This document shows, piece by piece, positions 15,532 to 24,755 of a stretch of 64,000 bases of DNA. The stretch lies in contig CAYYTK010000016.1 of the NCBI GenBank assembly GCA_964474695.1, forward strand, positions 1 through 64,000, in the 5' to 3' direction. Made by a program: the position numbers and the translations under genes. Each line of letters begins with the position of its first letter. The stretch's first letter is position 1. This stretch comes from DAOUBP01 sp964474695 (GTDB taxonomy: Bacteria > Chloroflexota > Anaerolineae > CG2-30-64-16). Below the pieces are notes generated by a model. The model was not told the DNA's origin. It searched no databases and worked only from the letters and a program-made list of their open reading frames with translations.

Positions 15532-17907
15532 ATGGCTCACATTTCGCATAAGCTCCGCAACTCACTTGAAGGCGCGCTGGCCGGCGGAGGGGACGCGGCA
15601 ACCTCCCCTCTCTATGTTTTCGGGCCCTTCCTGAGCCTTATCATCGCGTCCGGCGCGGCCCGGATCGTCTTCGGTGGGTCGGTCTGGCTGGCCGTCCTGA
15701 CCATCGCGGTCGTCTCGGCCATGTACCGGCTGGTCATGCAGTGGGTCACCGATGGCTCCGGCGGCAGCGGCCTGAGCGAGGAGGAGTTCGGCGGCTGGGC
15801 GGTCAAGGTCAACGCTGGCATCACCTTCATCGAGTACACCCTGACCTTCCTGGTCAGCATGGCCGCGCTGGTCACCTTCATCGCAGACCGTTTCCCCGTC
15901 CTCAACACTCATATCGTGGGTCTCCCGTACCGCACCCTGGTTGCGGTCGGGCTCAGCCTCTTCACGGGCTGGCTGGTCAACCGGGGCCCCAGGACGGCCG
16001 CCCGTACTTTTGGCCCGGCCACCGCCGCCGTGCTGGTCCTCCTCTGGCTGATGATCCTGACCACGCTATTGCGGACCGGCCTCCATCTGCCGGTGCTGTC
16101 CTTCAGAGCCTTCATGCCCCCGAACCTGCACTTCACCGTCGGTGGCTACGTGCGCATCCTGGCGGTGATGACCGGCATCGAGGTATTTGCCAATCTGGTG
16201 GCCGCCTTCGACGGCGCGCCACCACAGAAGAGCCGCAAGGCGTACCAGAGCCTGCTCATCGTCATGGGCACCACGGCCGTGGCCATGCTGATCGTCGGGC
16301 CGGCCATCTTTTCGTTGTCTGATCCGCACAACACGCACGTGTCGGTCTTCACCCAGACGATGGATCAACTCCTGCCGGCGCCCTTGCCTTATCTGGGGAC
16401 GTTGGTGGGCATCTTCGTCCTCATATCAGCTTGCGCAGCCAGTGCTCAAGGTTTGCAGAACCTGGCGCTCGGCCTCAGAGAGCGTCACTATATCCCGCCT
16501 GCCCTTGGCGCGTTGAATCGCTATGATGTCGCCGACAGACCGGTCTGGCTGGAGGTCGGGATCGTGAGCGCGTGTTTCATGCTGTTTGGTACACGCGAAG
16601 AGACCTATCTGGCGTTGTACGCAGCTGGCGTTTTCATCTTACTGAGCATGACGGGGTGGGCCGTTACGCAGCGCCTCGTGCGCGAGCTATCCGGCCGCTT
16701 CTCGTTTCGGGGGACAGCACTCGTTATCGGCACCACGACCGCCGCCCTGCTAACGACCGGCGCTACGCTGATCATTTTCGAGGAGAGGTTCCTGGAGGGC
16801 GCTTGGGTCTACTTCATGCTTATTCCCTTCCTGTATCTGGCGTTCACTTACTTCAGGCGGCGCATCGGAGCGCCTTCGCCGGAGATGGACTACCTTGGCC
16901 AGATCAACGCCAGTCTGCTGGCCGGCTTTGGCTTCGGGCAGGCGCCGGCCCATGCTGTTGAGAATGGCCAGATGCAGGTCAAGATCGGCTGGATGCCCGA
17001 GCCAGCGCACACTTATCGCCGATTGAACGGCACCACCAAGATCGAGCGCGTTCTCACCCTGCTGGATGGCTCCAGCAATGCGGCCCAGGCGCTGCCCATG
17101 GCGCAGTTCATCTGCGAGACCACCGGCGCCCATCTGACGCTCCTCTCCGCATCCCGCGCCTACCAGGGGGTCAGTCGCGAGCAGACGGAGGCCGAGGCCT
17201 ACCTCAGCCAGGTGGCGGAACGGGTCCATGCCGCAGGCGTTCGGGTCGATGCAGTCGTGCGTGCGGTTCCGCCAGCCCAGGCCGCGCGCGACGTGGCGGC
17301 TCAAAAAGACATCGACCTGGTTGTCGTCACGCCCTACGGGCGTTCGGGCGAGAAGAACTGGCTGGGCGAAGGGCTGTCCAGCAAGTTGGTTCACCTGCTG
17401 GACATCCCCGTCTTGCTGGTCCAGGTGTTTGAAAGCGGTCCTGCTGAAGCGCCCCATCTCGGCCGGATCCTCGTCGGCTTGGACGGTTCAGCCTTTGCCG
17501 AGCAGCTTCTGCCCTACGCACGCCTGCTCGCCAGGCAGTTCGACTGCGAGCTGATGTTGCTCTCCGTCCCGGCCGTGCCGGAGAGCGAGAAATATCGCGC
17601 CCCGGCCGCCGTCGTCAACAGCATCCGTAAACAGGCGGAAGCCAGCATCAGGAAGTACCTGGATTCGGTGGCTGAAAGCCTGCGTGCGGAGGGGTTGGCC
17701 GTCCGCACGGTTGTGACCGGGTCATACCCGGCTCGCACCATCGTTGATGTAGGCAAGCGTGAAGGCGTGGATCTGGTCATGATCGCTTCGCAAGGGCGCG
17801 GCGGCCTGGACCTGCTGTTCATGGGCAGCGTGGCCCAGCAGGTCGGTCAATTGAGCGACAGCCCGGTCTTTATCCTCCCCATCAACAGAGAACTCGATGA
17901 AGTATGA
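15532..17907 (+). CDS. APC-superfamily permease fused to two USP domains
   Basis: A 791-residue protein. Residues about 20-455 hold roughly twelve helices of an amino acid-polyamine-organocation type transporter (GPFLSLIIASGAARIVFGGS, TGIEVFANLVAAFDGAPPQKS, FLEGAWVYFMLIPFLYLAF). The last segment resembles KUP-type potassium transporters, so K+ is a possible substrate. Two USP domains follow (about 495-630 and 640-785); the second retains SQGRGGLDLLFMGSVAQQV, the ATP-binding loop, and the first is degenerate. In fused transporters such domains are thought to tune activity to nucleotide state. ATG at 15532 is preferred because the upstream in-frame codons run through the palindrome array. There is no strong ribosome-binding site. 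Confidence 0.85.
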   Translation: MAHISHKLRNSLEGALAGGGDAATSPLYVFGPFLSLIIASGAARIVFGGSVWLAVLTIAVVSAMYRLVMQWVTDGSGGSGLSEEEFGGWAVKVNAGITFIEYTLTFLVSMAALVTFIADRFPVLNTHIVGLPYRTLVAVGLSLFTGWLVNRGPRTAARTFGPATAAVLVLLWLMILTTLLRTGLHLPVLSFRAFMPPNLHFTVGGYVRILAVMTGIEVFANLVAAFDGAPPQKSRKAYQSLLIVMGTTAVAMLIVGPAIFSLSDPHNTHVSVFTQTMDQLLPAPLPYLGTLVGIFVLISACAASAQGLQNLALGLRERHYIPPALGALNRYDVADRPVWLEVGIVSACFMLFGTREETYLALYAAGVFILLSMTGWAVTQRLVRELSGRFSFRGTALVIGTTTAALLTTGATLIIFEERFLEGAWVYFMLIPFLYLAFTYFRRRIGAPSPEMDYLGQINASLLAGFGFGQAPAHAVENGQMQVKIGWMPEPAHTYRRLNGTTKIERVLTLLDGSSNAAQALPMAQFICETTGAHLTLLSASRAYQGVSREQTEAEAYLSQVAERVHAAGVRVDAVVRAVPPAQAARDVAAQKDIDLVVVTPYGRSGEKNWLGEGLSSKLVHLLDIPVLLVQVFESGPAEAPHLGRILVGLDGSAFAEQLLPYARLLARQFDCELMLLSVPAVPESEKYRAPAAVVNSIRKQAEASIRKYLDSVAESLRAEGLAVRTVVTGSYPARTIVDVGKREGVDLVMIASQGRGGLDLLFMGSVAQQVGQLSDSPVFILPINRELDEV

Positions 17908-17922
17908 TAACGGAGAAGTGGG

Positions 17923-18096
17923 TCATTCTTGCAGGTAATCAGCGGCCTGTTCTGCGCTTAGCCGCGTCAAGTGCTCTTCGTCTTGGCTGCCGGTGACCAG
18001 GTACTCGTAGTCGGACCGATAGAGATTGTAGCAGCCGCACTCCGGACACTGCTGAAGCTGCAGCTTGCGACTGCCATAAGGCTGAAAATCGCGCAC
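17923..18096 (-). CDS. Small Cys-pair protein (57 aa), possible zinc ribbon half
   Basis: GTG start at 18096; the product contains QQCPECGCYNLYRSDYEYLV and an acidic C-terminus ending EQAADYLQE. CPECGC resembles one knuckle of a zinc ribbon; a second cysteine pair is absent. The frame stays open upstream for about 28 codons (including FHAARWVGYNYAAAGRLVLV) to a TAG but has no ATG, so this may be the 3' part of a gene whose 5' end was lost at the NHL gene border. It ends 15 bp from the convergent APC-USP gene. Confidence 0.5.
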   Translation of the reverse strand: MRDFQPYGSRKLQLQQCPECGCYNLYRSDYEYLVTGSQDEEHLTRLSAEQAADYLQE

Positions 18097-18172
18097 CAGA
18101 ACCAGTCGGCCGGCAGCCGCATAATTATAGCCGACCCACCGCGCGGCGTGGAAGAGACCCTGGTGTACCTTA

Positions 18173-20626
18173 CTACCGCAGCACTAGCGGCAGGTACACC
18201 TTCAAAAGGGTGTTCGGATCGCGCGTTGGGGTAACGGTCGGCGTATGGGTGAGCGTGGCCGTAGGCGTTGCGGTCGGCGTACGGGTAGGTGTGGCCGTGG
18301 GCGTTGCGGTCGGGGTTGGCGTCGGCCCGGCGTCAAAGGGTTCGAACGCCTGGATACGGTGGTTTCCGGAATCGAGCACGTAGACATAACCATCGCTATT
18401 CACCGCGATCCCACCCGGCTCAGAGAACTCGCCTTCACCCGTACCCGCGCTGCCCCATTGAATGATAAAGCCGCCCGCGGTCGTGAACTTCTGGACGCGG
18501 TTGCCTCCCACCTCTGTCACATAAACAGCGCCATCCTGGCCAACCGCGATGCCGCGTGGCCCGTTGAACTGGCCTTCCCCTGCGCCCGGACTGCCCCACT
18601 GGGCCAGGTACGCGCCGTCCGACGTGAACTTCTGGATGCGGTGGTTGCCCGAATCCGCCACGTAGACGGAGCCATCCGGCGCGACCGCGATGCCCTCCGG
18701 GCCCGAGAACTGGCCGTCGCCCGCGCCTTCCCCGCCCCAACTGATCGCGCTGCCGTCCGCGTCGAACCTCCAAATGATGTGCTTCTCAGTGATGGCCAGA
18801 TAGACGTGACCCGCCTGATCCACCGCGATGGCAGCGGAGGAAGAGAAGTCATCGCTATAGCCGCGCGTCCATTCAGCGAGGATGTTGCCGTCGGAGTCGA
18901 ACTCCCGGGCGCGGAAATAAGTAAAAGTGCCCATCGGGTTGCCGTATGCATCAAAGGGCGTGTGCCAGTAACTATCGGCCACGTAGATGTGACCGCCTGG
19001 TCCCGTAGTGACCGCGGCCAGCGCCCAGAATGAGAAGGGGGCGTCAGGTTCGCCCCCGCGCCATTGGTCGACCAATTCCCCGGTCGCGGAAAACCGTTGG
19101 ATACTGCGGCCGTCCAGGTCCTGTACAGCCACGTACACCTGACCGGCGCTGTTGACTGAGAGGGCGATGCTCGCTCGCTCGTGCTCTCTGTGTGGATAAG
19201 GCAAAACATCAGCGTAATAGTACACTTCCACCCGGTTAAGCTGAGCTCCAGAGTAGATGTACTTCCGCACGGTGTAGCACACGTCCGGGTTGGCGGCATC
19301 TGGGCACCAGTCTTGCCGGCTAATCCTACTTCCGGAGTAGTAGGTGACGATGACCCCACTGTAGTATATGTAGTTCCCCAACGCGTAATATCGCAAATCC
19401 CCATCCGGGTAGCGCTCGATCTTCGTCTTCTTGACGCCATCATACGTGTGTTGCTCCAACAGCGCGCCGAACCGGCTGACGGCATAGTCCGGTCTTGCGT
19501 GGGTATCGTAGTAGATCTTGGCAGTCTGTAATGGGTAACTGCCTGACTGACCCCACGCGATGATGAACTCGCCATCTGAAGTGAACTTTTGGATGCGATG
19601 GTTGTACTTATCGGCCACGTAGATGTTCCCGTCCTGGTCGGCTGCCAGGCCCCACGGGAACTGGAATTCTCCCGGCTCAGATGTGCCATAACTGCCCCAT
19701 TGGGTTACATACGCGCCGTCGGAGGCCAGCTTCTGAATACGCTGGTTGGCTGAGTCGGCGACATAGATAAAGCCATCCTGATCAACCGCTACGCCAGCAG
19801 GCCCGGAAAATTGGCCGTCGCCGGAGCCTTGGCTTCCCCACGCGGCAAGAAAAACGCCCTGAGCGTCGAATTTCTGGATGCGGTCGTTGAAGCAGTCCGC
19901 CACATAGGCATTGCCGACCTGATCAACCGCCACATCATAAGGGGAATCAAGCTCGCCTTCTCCGCTTCCTGTGCTTCCCCATTGGGCGACAAACACACCC
20001 GCCGTGGTGAATTTCTGGATGCGATCGTTGCCTGTATCAGCGACATAGACGTTGCCATCAGCATCCAGAGCTATGCCTTGCGGCCAGTTGAACTGGCCCT
20101 CGCCAGCGCCGGAACTGCCCCACTTGGCCACGAACGCGCCGTCGGTTGTGAATTTCTGGACGCGGTTGTTGTTTGCTTCCGCCACATAGACGTAGCCATC
20201 AGAATCGATCGCTATGCCGTATGGCCCGTTGAGCTCGCCATCGCCAGCGCCTTGGGTTCCCCACCTGGCGACAAACTCACCGTTCGAAGTCAACTTCCAG
20301 ATGCGGTTGTTGCCCGAATCGGCCACATAAACATAGTCATCAGGGCCTATCGCGACATCATGCGGCAGGAAGAAGAATATCGAGTTCCATGCGGGGAAAT
20401 CGCCGAACTCGGGCTGCCACATCCCTGCGAACCGGTATGCTTCGGCGCCCGGCGCCAACGAGATGCCCGGCCCTGTGGCATTGTGTGCGGCCCCCGACGG
20501 CGCATCTCCCTGGGGTAGGGATGCGGCAGCGCCATACAAACCGCTGCCCAAAGCCAGCGCCGCGATCAGGATCAGCGCCAGCAGGCCCAAAACTCGTTTA
20601 CGATGAATGGGGGAATATGCGCTCAT
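18173..20626 (-). CDS. Secreted NHL-repeat beta-propeller protein with Thr/Pro linker and YLPLV tail
   Basis: An 817-residue exported protein. Signal or anchor helix: residues 12-36 (VLGLLALILIAALALGSGLY). Twelve NHL-like blades of the form GIAxDxDGxVYVADxxNxRIQKF fall in two groups of six, separated by an approximately 110-residue Tyr-rich insert (containing HTYDGVKKTKIERYPDGDLR). A Thr/Pro linker (about 765-805) precedes the C-terminal KVYLPLVLR, similar to the end of the giant protein at 45273 (RRTWLPLVIAE). ATG at 20626 is chosen because AAGGAGGT lies 6 nt upstream; an in-frame extension to 20725 is unlikely. Extracellular propellers of this kind mediate protein or ligand binding; no enzyme motif is visible. 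Confidence 0.85.
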   Translation of the reverse strand: MSAYSPIHRKRVLGLLALILIAALALGSGLYGAAASLPQGDAPSGAAHNATGPGISLAPGAEAYRFAGMWQPEFGDFPAWNSIFFFLPHDVAIGPDDYVYVADSGNNRIWKLTSNGEFVARWGTQGAGDGELNGPYGIAIDSDGYVYVAEANNNRVQKFTTDGAFVAKWGSSGAGEGQFNWPQGIALDADGNVYVADTGNDRIQKFTTAGVFVAQWGSTGSGEGELDSPYDVAVDQVGNAYVADCFNDRIQKFDAQGVFLAAWGSQGSGDGQFSGPAGVAVDQDGFIYVADSANQRIQKLASDGAYVTQWGSYGTSEPGEFQFPWGLAADQDGNIYVADKYNHRIQKFTSDGEFIIAWGQSGSYPLQTAKIYYDTHARPDYAVSRFGALLEQHTYDGVKKTKIERYPDGDLRYYALGNYIYYSGVIVTYYSGSRISRQDWCPDAANPDVCYTVRKYIYSGAQLNRVEVYYYADVLPYPHREHERASIALSVNSAGQVYVAVQDLDGRSIQRFSATGELVDQWRGGEPDAPFSFWALAAVTTGPGGHIYVADSYWHTPFDAYGNPMGTFTYFRAREFDSDGNILAEWTRGYSDDFSSSAAIAVDQAGHVYLAITEKHIIWRFDADGSAISWGGEGAGDGQFSGPEGIAVAPDGSVYVADSGNHRIQKFTSDGAYLAQWGSPGAGEGQFNGPRGIAVGQDGAVYVTEVGGNRVQKFTTAGGFIIQWGSAGTGEGEFSEPGGIAVNSDGYVYVLDSGNHRIQAFEPFDAGPTPTPTATPTATPTRTPTATPTATLTHTPTVTPTRDPNTLLKVYLPLVLR

Positions 20627-20743
20627 TGTGGACCTCCTTGTCGCACCCAATAAGAAGGGCAGCCCCAAAACGCCGAGAAGCTGGCACTTGGGCTGGGCTT
20701 GACCTTCACCCTCTGTCGAGCCCATGCGTCATCTCTCAGCGGG

Positions 20744-20923
20744 TCAGGGTCTGCGCCGCCTGACGAAATCCTCACCGGCCAGCACCAGCATGGCTGCACC
20801 GGCCGCGCCGCCCAACAGCCCCATGAACGGATCGCTCTTCACGAAAAAGCGCGCCGCCAGGATGAGCAAGCAGATGCTCCCTGCCAGTTTGAGCCCAAGC
20901 GCGAGCGCAGGATGTAGCTTCAT
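20744..20923 (-). CDS. Small two-helix membrane protein (59 aa)
   Basis: Begins MKLHPALALGLKLAGSICLL, with helices at about 8-26 and 32-50, and ends GEDFVRRRRP. AGGAG lies 7-8 nt before the ATG. It sits between the ArsB/NhaD transporter (34 bp upstream) and the NHL gene on the same strand, so it is probably co-transcribed with the transporter. Function unknown; an upstream in-frame start at 20992 is unlikely because it would overlap the transporter. Confidence 0.6.
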   Translation of the reverse strand: MKLHPALALGLKLAGSICLLILAARFFVKSDPFMGLLGGAAGAAMLVLAGEDFVRRRRP

Positions 20924-20957
20924 CGGCAGCTCCTTTCGTTCGTGAGGCGATGCCGCT

Positions 20958-22253
20958 TCAGCGCACCTGCATCCAACCGAATAGCAGGACAAACAGCAGG
21001 CTGGCGATCACGCACGTCACCAGCATCACCGGCAGGCCGGAGCGCAGCCAGATGCGCGTCGTGATGGGGGTGCGCGTCTTCTCGCTGAGCGCCACCGTCA
21101 CCACGTTGGCTGTGGAGCCGATAGGCGTTCCGTTGCCCCCGAAACCCGCGCCCAGCGCCAGCGCCCACCACAGGGGGACAGGATTGACGCCCAACTGGCC
21201 CAGTCGCTCGATCACAGGGATCATGGCGATCGTGAACGGGATGTTATCCACCACCGCCGACAGAGTGGCGGCCACCCAGAGCATGAGCAAGCCGGTGGCC
21301 AGCAGGTTGGCGCTCGCCAGACTCGCAACCCGGTCAGCCACAAGTCTCAGTACGCCCGAGGCGTCCAGCCCACCCGTAGCGACGAACAACGCGCCAAAGA
21401 ATAACAGCACCCCCCACTCAACACGCCTCAGCGTTTCCTCAACATCGGGGCGCACCCAGAGCAAGGCCGCAGCCGCGCCCCCCAGGGCGATGACGCCCGG
21501 CGCCACGTGAAGCATGCCCTGCAGGAAGAAAAGGAGAATCACACCGCCCAACGTGATCAGGATCTTGCGCAAGGCGATGCGGTCGTTCAGTCCTGCGGCG
21601 GCATCCAGTTGCATCAGGGCAGCCACATTAGAGGGCCGCGCCCCCAGCTCGCGGCGGAAGATGAACCACAGCACGAGCAAGGCCACCAGCCAGGCTATTA
21701 TGGCGATGGGTGCCAGGTGAGTCAGAAACGAGACGAAGCTGAAACCGGCCGCCGAACCGATAATCACGTTGGGTGGGTCACCTACCAGGGTCGCCACGCC
21801 GCCGGTGTCTGAGAGCAGCGCCTCCGCCATCAGCATAGGGATTGGATTGATGCCCAGGATTTCCGCGATCAAGATCGTTACCGGTGCGATGAGCACCACG
21901 GTCGTGACGTTATCCAGGAACATCGAGAGCAGGGTAGTAAGCGTGCCAAGCGAGATGAAGAGGAACAGGAGGTTGCCTCGCGTGCGTTTGGCGACCAGAA
22001 TGGCCACATATCGGAAGAAGCCAGTCTGTTGGAGCATGCGCACCAGGATCATCATGCCCAACAACAGAGCCAGCGTGTTAAAATCAATCGCAGCCAATGC
22101 TGCTTCCTGGCTATAGAAACCCAGGAGCATCCCGGCAACCAGCATGACAACGGCGCCGACCATGGCCGCGATCGTGCGGTGGAGGCGCTCCGACAGGATC
22201 ACACCGAATGTTACAATGAAGATGCCTATAGCGACGATCTGGGGCTGGGTCAT
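20958..22253 (-). CDS. ArsB/NhaD-type ion transporter (IT superfamily)
   Basis: A 431-residue protein with about eleven helices. Family motifs: FLDNVTTVVLIAPVTILIAE (helix break in the first half), SDTGGVATLVGDPPNVIIGS, and in the second half AVVDNIPFTIAMIPVIE and GAGFGGNGTPIGSTANVV. This repeated pattern is typical of CitM/ArsB/NhaD transporters, which move Na+/H+, arsenite or dicarboxylates; sequence alone does not settle the substrate. ATG at 22253 overlaps the CBS-gene stop as ATGA, so translation is coupled and the CBS protein is probably its regulator. Confidence 0.9.
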   Translation of the reverse strand: MTQPQIVAIGIFIVTFGVILSERLHRTIAAMVGAVVMLVAGMLLGFYSQEAALAAIDFNTLALLLGMMILVRMLQQTGFFRYVAILVAKRTRGNLLFLFISLGTLTTLLSMFLDNVTTVVLIAPVTILIAEILGINPIPMLMAEALLSDTGGVATLVGDPPNVIIGSAAGFSFVSFLTHLAPIAIIAWLVALLVLWFIFRRELGARPSNVAALMQLDAAAGLNDRIALRKILITLGGVILLFFLQGMLHVAPGVIALGGAAAALLWVRPDVEETLRRVEWGVLLFFGALFVATGGLDASGVLRLVADRVASLASANLLATGLLMLWVAATLSAVVDNIPFTIAMIPVIERLGQLGVNPVPLWWALALGAGFGGNGTPIGSTANVVTVALSEKTRTPITTRIWLRSGLPVMLVTCVIASLLFVLLFGWMQVR

Positions 22254-22720
22254 GTGGGCGGCTCCGTCTGCGCCCAGGGCGCGAGAAACGCCGCCGCGAT
22301 GTCGACGTGCGAGGCGATGCCCACCAGCGCGTAAGTTCGGTTCACGACCGGCAAATCCCGAACTGCATGCTGGGTCATTGTCGCGAAGGCGCGCAGCAGC
22401 CCGCACGTCTGCTCGACAGCGACCGGCGGCTGCATCAGATCGCGCACGGTCAGGCGCGCCGCCGTGGCTACGTCCTGAGGCCGCAGATTCTCCAGAGCGC
22501 CGAAATCGTGTACAAAGTCGATGTTATCCAGGAGCGCCACGAAATCGGGCATGAAGACTTTGAGCAAATCCTCCAGGCGCACCACTCCCACCAGTACATC
22601 GAGCTCGTCCACAACAGGCAGCGTGCCCACGTGGTGGGACACAACGACTTGCGCGGCCTCCCGCACCGTCGTTTCGGGCGAAACCGCAATCACGTGCCGT
22701 TTCATGCATGAACCGATCAT
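22250..22720 (-). CDS. CBS-domain pair protein
   Basis: A 156-residue soluble protein with two CBS motifs: CMKRHVIAVSPETTVREAAQ to GTLPVVDELDVLVGVV, and VRDLMQPPVAVEQTCGLLRA to HAVRDLPVVNRTYALVGIAS. CBS pairs bind adenine nucleotides. A ribosome-binding site (GGAGGACG) precedes the ATG. The stop overlaps the transporter start by 4 bp, so it probably senses adenylate charge or c-di-AMP to gate the downstream ion transporter; this is inferred from context. Confidence 0.85.
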   Translation of the reverse strand: MIGSCMKRHVIAVSPETTVREAAQVVVSHHVGTLPVVDELDVLVGVVRLEDLLKVFMPDFVALLDNIDFVHDFGALENLRPQDVATAARLTVRDLMQPPVAVEQTCGLLRAFATMTQHAVRDLPVVNRTYALVGIASHVDIAAAFLAPWAQTEPPT

Positions 22721-22750
22721 CGTCGTCCTCCTTGGAGGATCACCTTCTGA

Positions 22751-23764
22751 CTATTGTGGTTCAGCGCGCTCCTCGCCGCGGTAGATCCAACACGCCACCT
22801 GCCGATCACTGCTGCTGACAGTGAAGGCCGGAGGCTGCTTCTCCTCGCAGATTCGGCCCACCTTGGCAAAGCAGCGGGGGTGGAAGCGGCAGCCGGCCGG
22901 CGGGTTGATGGGGCTGGGCACACCGCCGGTCAGCAGGATGCGCTCCCGTCGCCGGGCGCGCTCCACCTGTGGGATGGCCGCCAGCAGCGCCTGGGTGTAC
23001 GGGTGCAGCGGTTCCTCGTAGACCGCATCGGTCGGCCCGTGCTCGACGATTTGGCCCAGGTACATGACCGCCATGCGGTCGCTGATGTGGCGCACCACGC
23101 TCAGGTCGTGGGAGATGAACAGGTAGGTCAGGTGGTACTCGTCCTGCAGCTCCTCCAGCAAGTTGAGCACCTGTGCCTGGATGCTGACATCGAGGGAGGA
23201 GACGGGCTCGTCCGCCACCACGAAACTCGGTCCCATCGCGATGGCGCGGGCCACGCCGATCCGCTGTCGCTGACCGCCGCTAAACTGGTGCGGATAGCTG
23301 TCAATGTGCCGCTCGCGCAGGCCGACGCGTTTCAGGAGCCGCAGCGCCTCCGCCTCGCGCTCGGCCGGGTGGCGCACCCCGCGATGGCGCAGCGGCACGT
23401 CAAGGATCTCGCGCACAGTCTTGCGCGGGTTGAGGGACGCGTAGGGATTCTGAAAGATGATTTGGGCCGCGCGATGAAAGTCGGCCTTTTCCCGCACGGG
23501 GCGGCCTTCGTACAACACGTCGCCGGCGGTGGGCTCATAGAGCCGCACCAGCACCCGGCCCAACGTGGTCTTGCCGCAGCCGGACTCACCCACCAGCCCC
23601 AGCGTCTCGCCGGGCCATACGGCCAGATCCACGCCATCCACGGCGTGCACCACGGTCGGCTCCTGGCCTGCGAGGGCCCGCGCCAGGATGCCGGGGTTCC
23701 GGTGGAAGTGCTTGATCACCCCGCGCGCCTCGATCAGCGGCTGCGTTTCCTGAGTCTTGTTCAT
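22751..23764 (-). CDS. oppF: Oligopeptide/dipeptide ABC transporter ATP-binding protein (OppF/DppF type)
   Basis: A 337-residue cytoplasmic ATPase. Walker A GESGCGKTTLGRVLVRLYEP, signature QFSGGQRQRIGVARAIA, Walker B FVVADEPVSSLDVS and the H-loop FISHDLSVVRHIS are intact. The C-terminal oligopeptide-ABC extension is present (NPPAGCRFHPRCFAKVGRIC). It starts with an ATGA overlap on the UPF0316 gene, so the operon continues through that insertion. It pairs with the OppD-type ATPase at 24756. Confidence 0.92.
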   Translation of the reverse strand: MNKTQETQPLIEARGVIKHFHRNPGILARALAGQEPTVVHAVDGVDLAVWPGETLGLVGESGCGKTTLGRVLVRLYEPTAGDVLYEGRPVREKADFHRAAQIIFQNPYASLNPRKTVREILDVPLRHRGVRHPAEREAEALRLLKRVGLRERHIDSYPHQFSGGQRQRIGVARAIAMGPSFVVADEPVSSLDVSIQAQVLNLLEELQDEYHLTYLFISHDLSVVRHISDRMAVMYLGQIVEHGPTDAVYEEPLHPYTQALLAAIPQVERARRRERILLTGGVPSPINPPAGCRFHPRCFAKVGRICEEKQPPAFTVSSSDRQVACWIYRGEERAEPQ

Positions 23765-24282
23765 CGTCCCTTGCCTAGCCGATACCCGCGGTAGACCCGC
23801 CGGGTTTCCTCCACGGTCACGAATGCCTTACTGTCCACGTGGTCGACGGTTTGCAGGACCTTGGGCAGGTCGTGTCGCTGCACGACCACTTCCAGGATCT
23901 CCACCGTGCCGCGCAACCCCTGGCCGCTCATCTCCGTCACGCCAAAGCCTAACGCGCGCAGGGCTTTAGCCAGTTTGTTCTCCAGGTTGGTGGACATGAT
24001 GCGCACCACCGTGAATCCCAGCGCCAGTCGTTCCTCGATGGTCATGCCTACCAACGTGCCGCAGGCGAAGCCGCCCGAGTAGCCCAGCACGCTCCAGACG
24101 TTGGTGGCGTTGCGCACGACCTGGCTGATGGCCACCACGAAGATGGTGACTTCCACGAACCCAATGAAGGCAGCCCACAGCTTGCGTCCCCGCACAGTCA
24201 TCAGGATGCGCAGCGTGCCCAGCGAGACATCGGTGAGGCGGAGGACGAAGATCAGCAGCCCACCCAAGACTGTTTCCGTCAT
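23761..24282 (-). CDS. UPF0316 membrane protein (DUF5698 + DUF2179)
   Basis: A 173-residue protein. The N-terminal half (1-90) has three helices with the family pattern LRLTDVSLGTLRILMTVRGR and SGGFACGTLVGMTIEERLAL. The C-terminal half (95-173) is a DUF2179-type ferredoxin-like domain (GFGVTEMSGQGLRGTVEILE). Some DUF2179 proteins bind nucleotides; function otherwise unknown. It lies inside the opp operon between the USP and oppF with 4-7 bp spacing, an unusual partner for a peptide transporter. Confidence 0.85.
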   Translation of the reverse strand: MTETVLGGLLIFVLRLTDVSLGTLRILMTVRGRKLWAAFIGFVEVTIFVVAISQVVRNATNVWSVLGYSGGFACGTLVGMTIEERLALGFTVVRIMSTNLENKLAKALRALGFGVTEMSGQGLRGTVEILEVVVQRHDLPKVLQTVDHVDSKAFVTVEETRRVYRGYRLGKGR

Positions 24283-24288
24283 GAGCGG

Positions 24289-24738
24289 CTATCCCTCCTC
24301 GCGCGAGCGCACCATGAGCAGCGGTTGATCGACGCGCTGCAGGAGCGCCGAGGCCACGCTGCCGTAGAAGAGCCGTGCGAGCCCGCCCCGCCCGTGGCTG
24401 GCAATGGCGATCAGGTCAACCGCTTCCCGGTTGGCCGCAGCGATGATCTGCTCGACGACTGGCCCATACGGGACCAGCGTGCGAACGTGCAGACCCTGCT
24501 GGCAGAGCTGATCTTTGATCCCGGCCAGGTAGGCCCCAGCACTGGACGTGAGTTCATCTATCTCTGCCACCGGCAGGGCTGGCATCATCTCGCCGGGTGC
24601 CGTGACTTCCGGCCGAGGCTCGATCACTTGAATCAGCACGACTTCGGCAGACAGGGACCGGGCCAGCCCGACGACATGAGGCAGGATCGCCTCCGCGCGC
24701 GGCGACCCATCCAGCGGAACAAGCATCTTGCCGTACAT
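24289..24738 (-). CDS. Universal stress protein
   Basis: A 149-residue single USP domain. Begins MLVPLDGSPRAEAILPHVVG and ends with the nucleotide loop SHGRGGLARLFYGSVASALL followed by QPLLMVRSREEG. The G-2x-G-9x-G(S) motif is intact, so it should bind ATP. AGGAG lies 6 nt before the ATG. It is embedded between oppD and UPF0316 within the peptide-transporter operon, the only free-standing USP among seven USP domains in the window. Confidence 0.9.
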   Translation of the reverse strand: MYGKMLVPLDGSPRAEAILPHVVGLARSLSAEVVLIQVIEPRPEVTAPGEMMPALPVAEIDELTSSAGAYLAGIKDQLCQQGLHVRTLVPYGPVVEQIIAAANREAVDLIAIASHGRGGLARLFYGSVASALLQRVDQPLLMVRSREEG

Positions 24739-24755
24739 TGCACTCTCCTGCTAGG

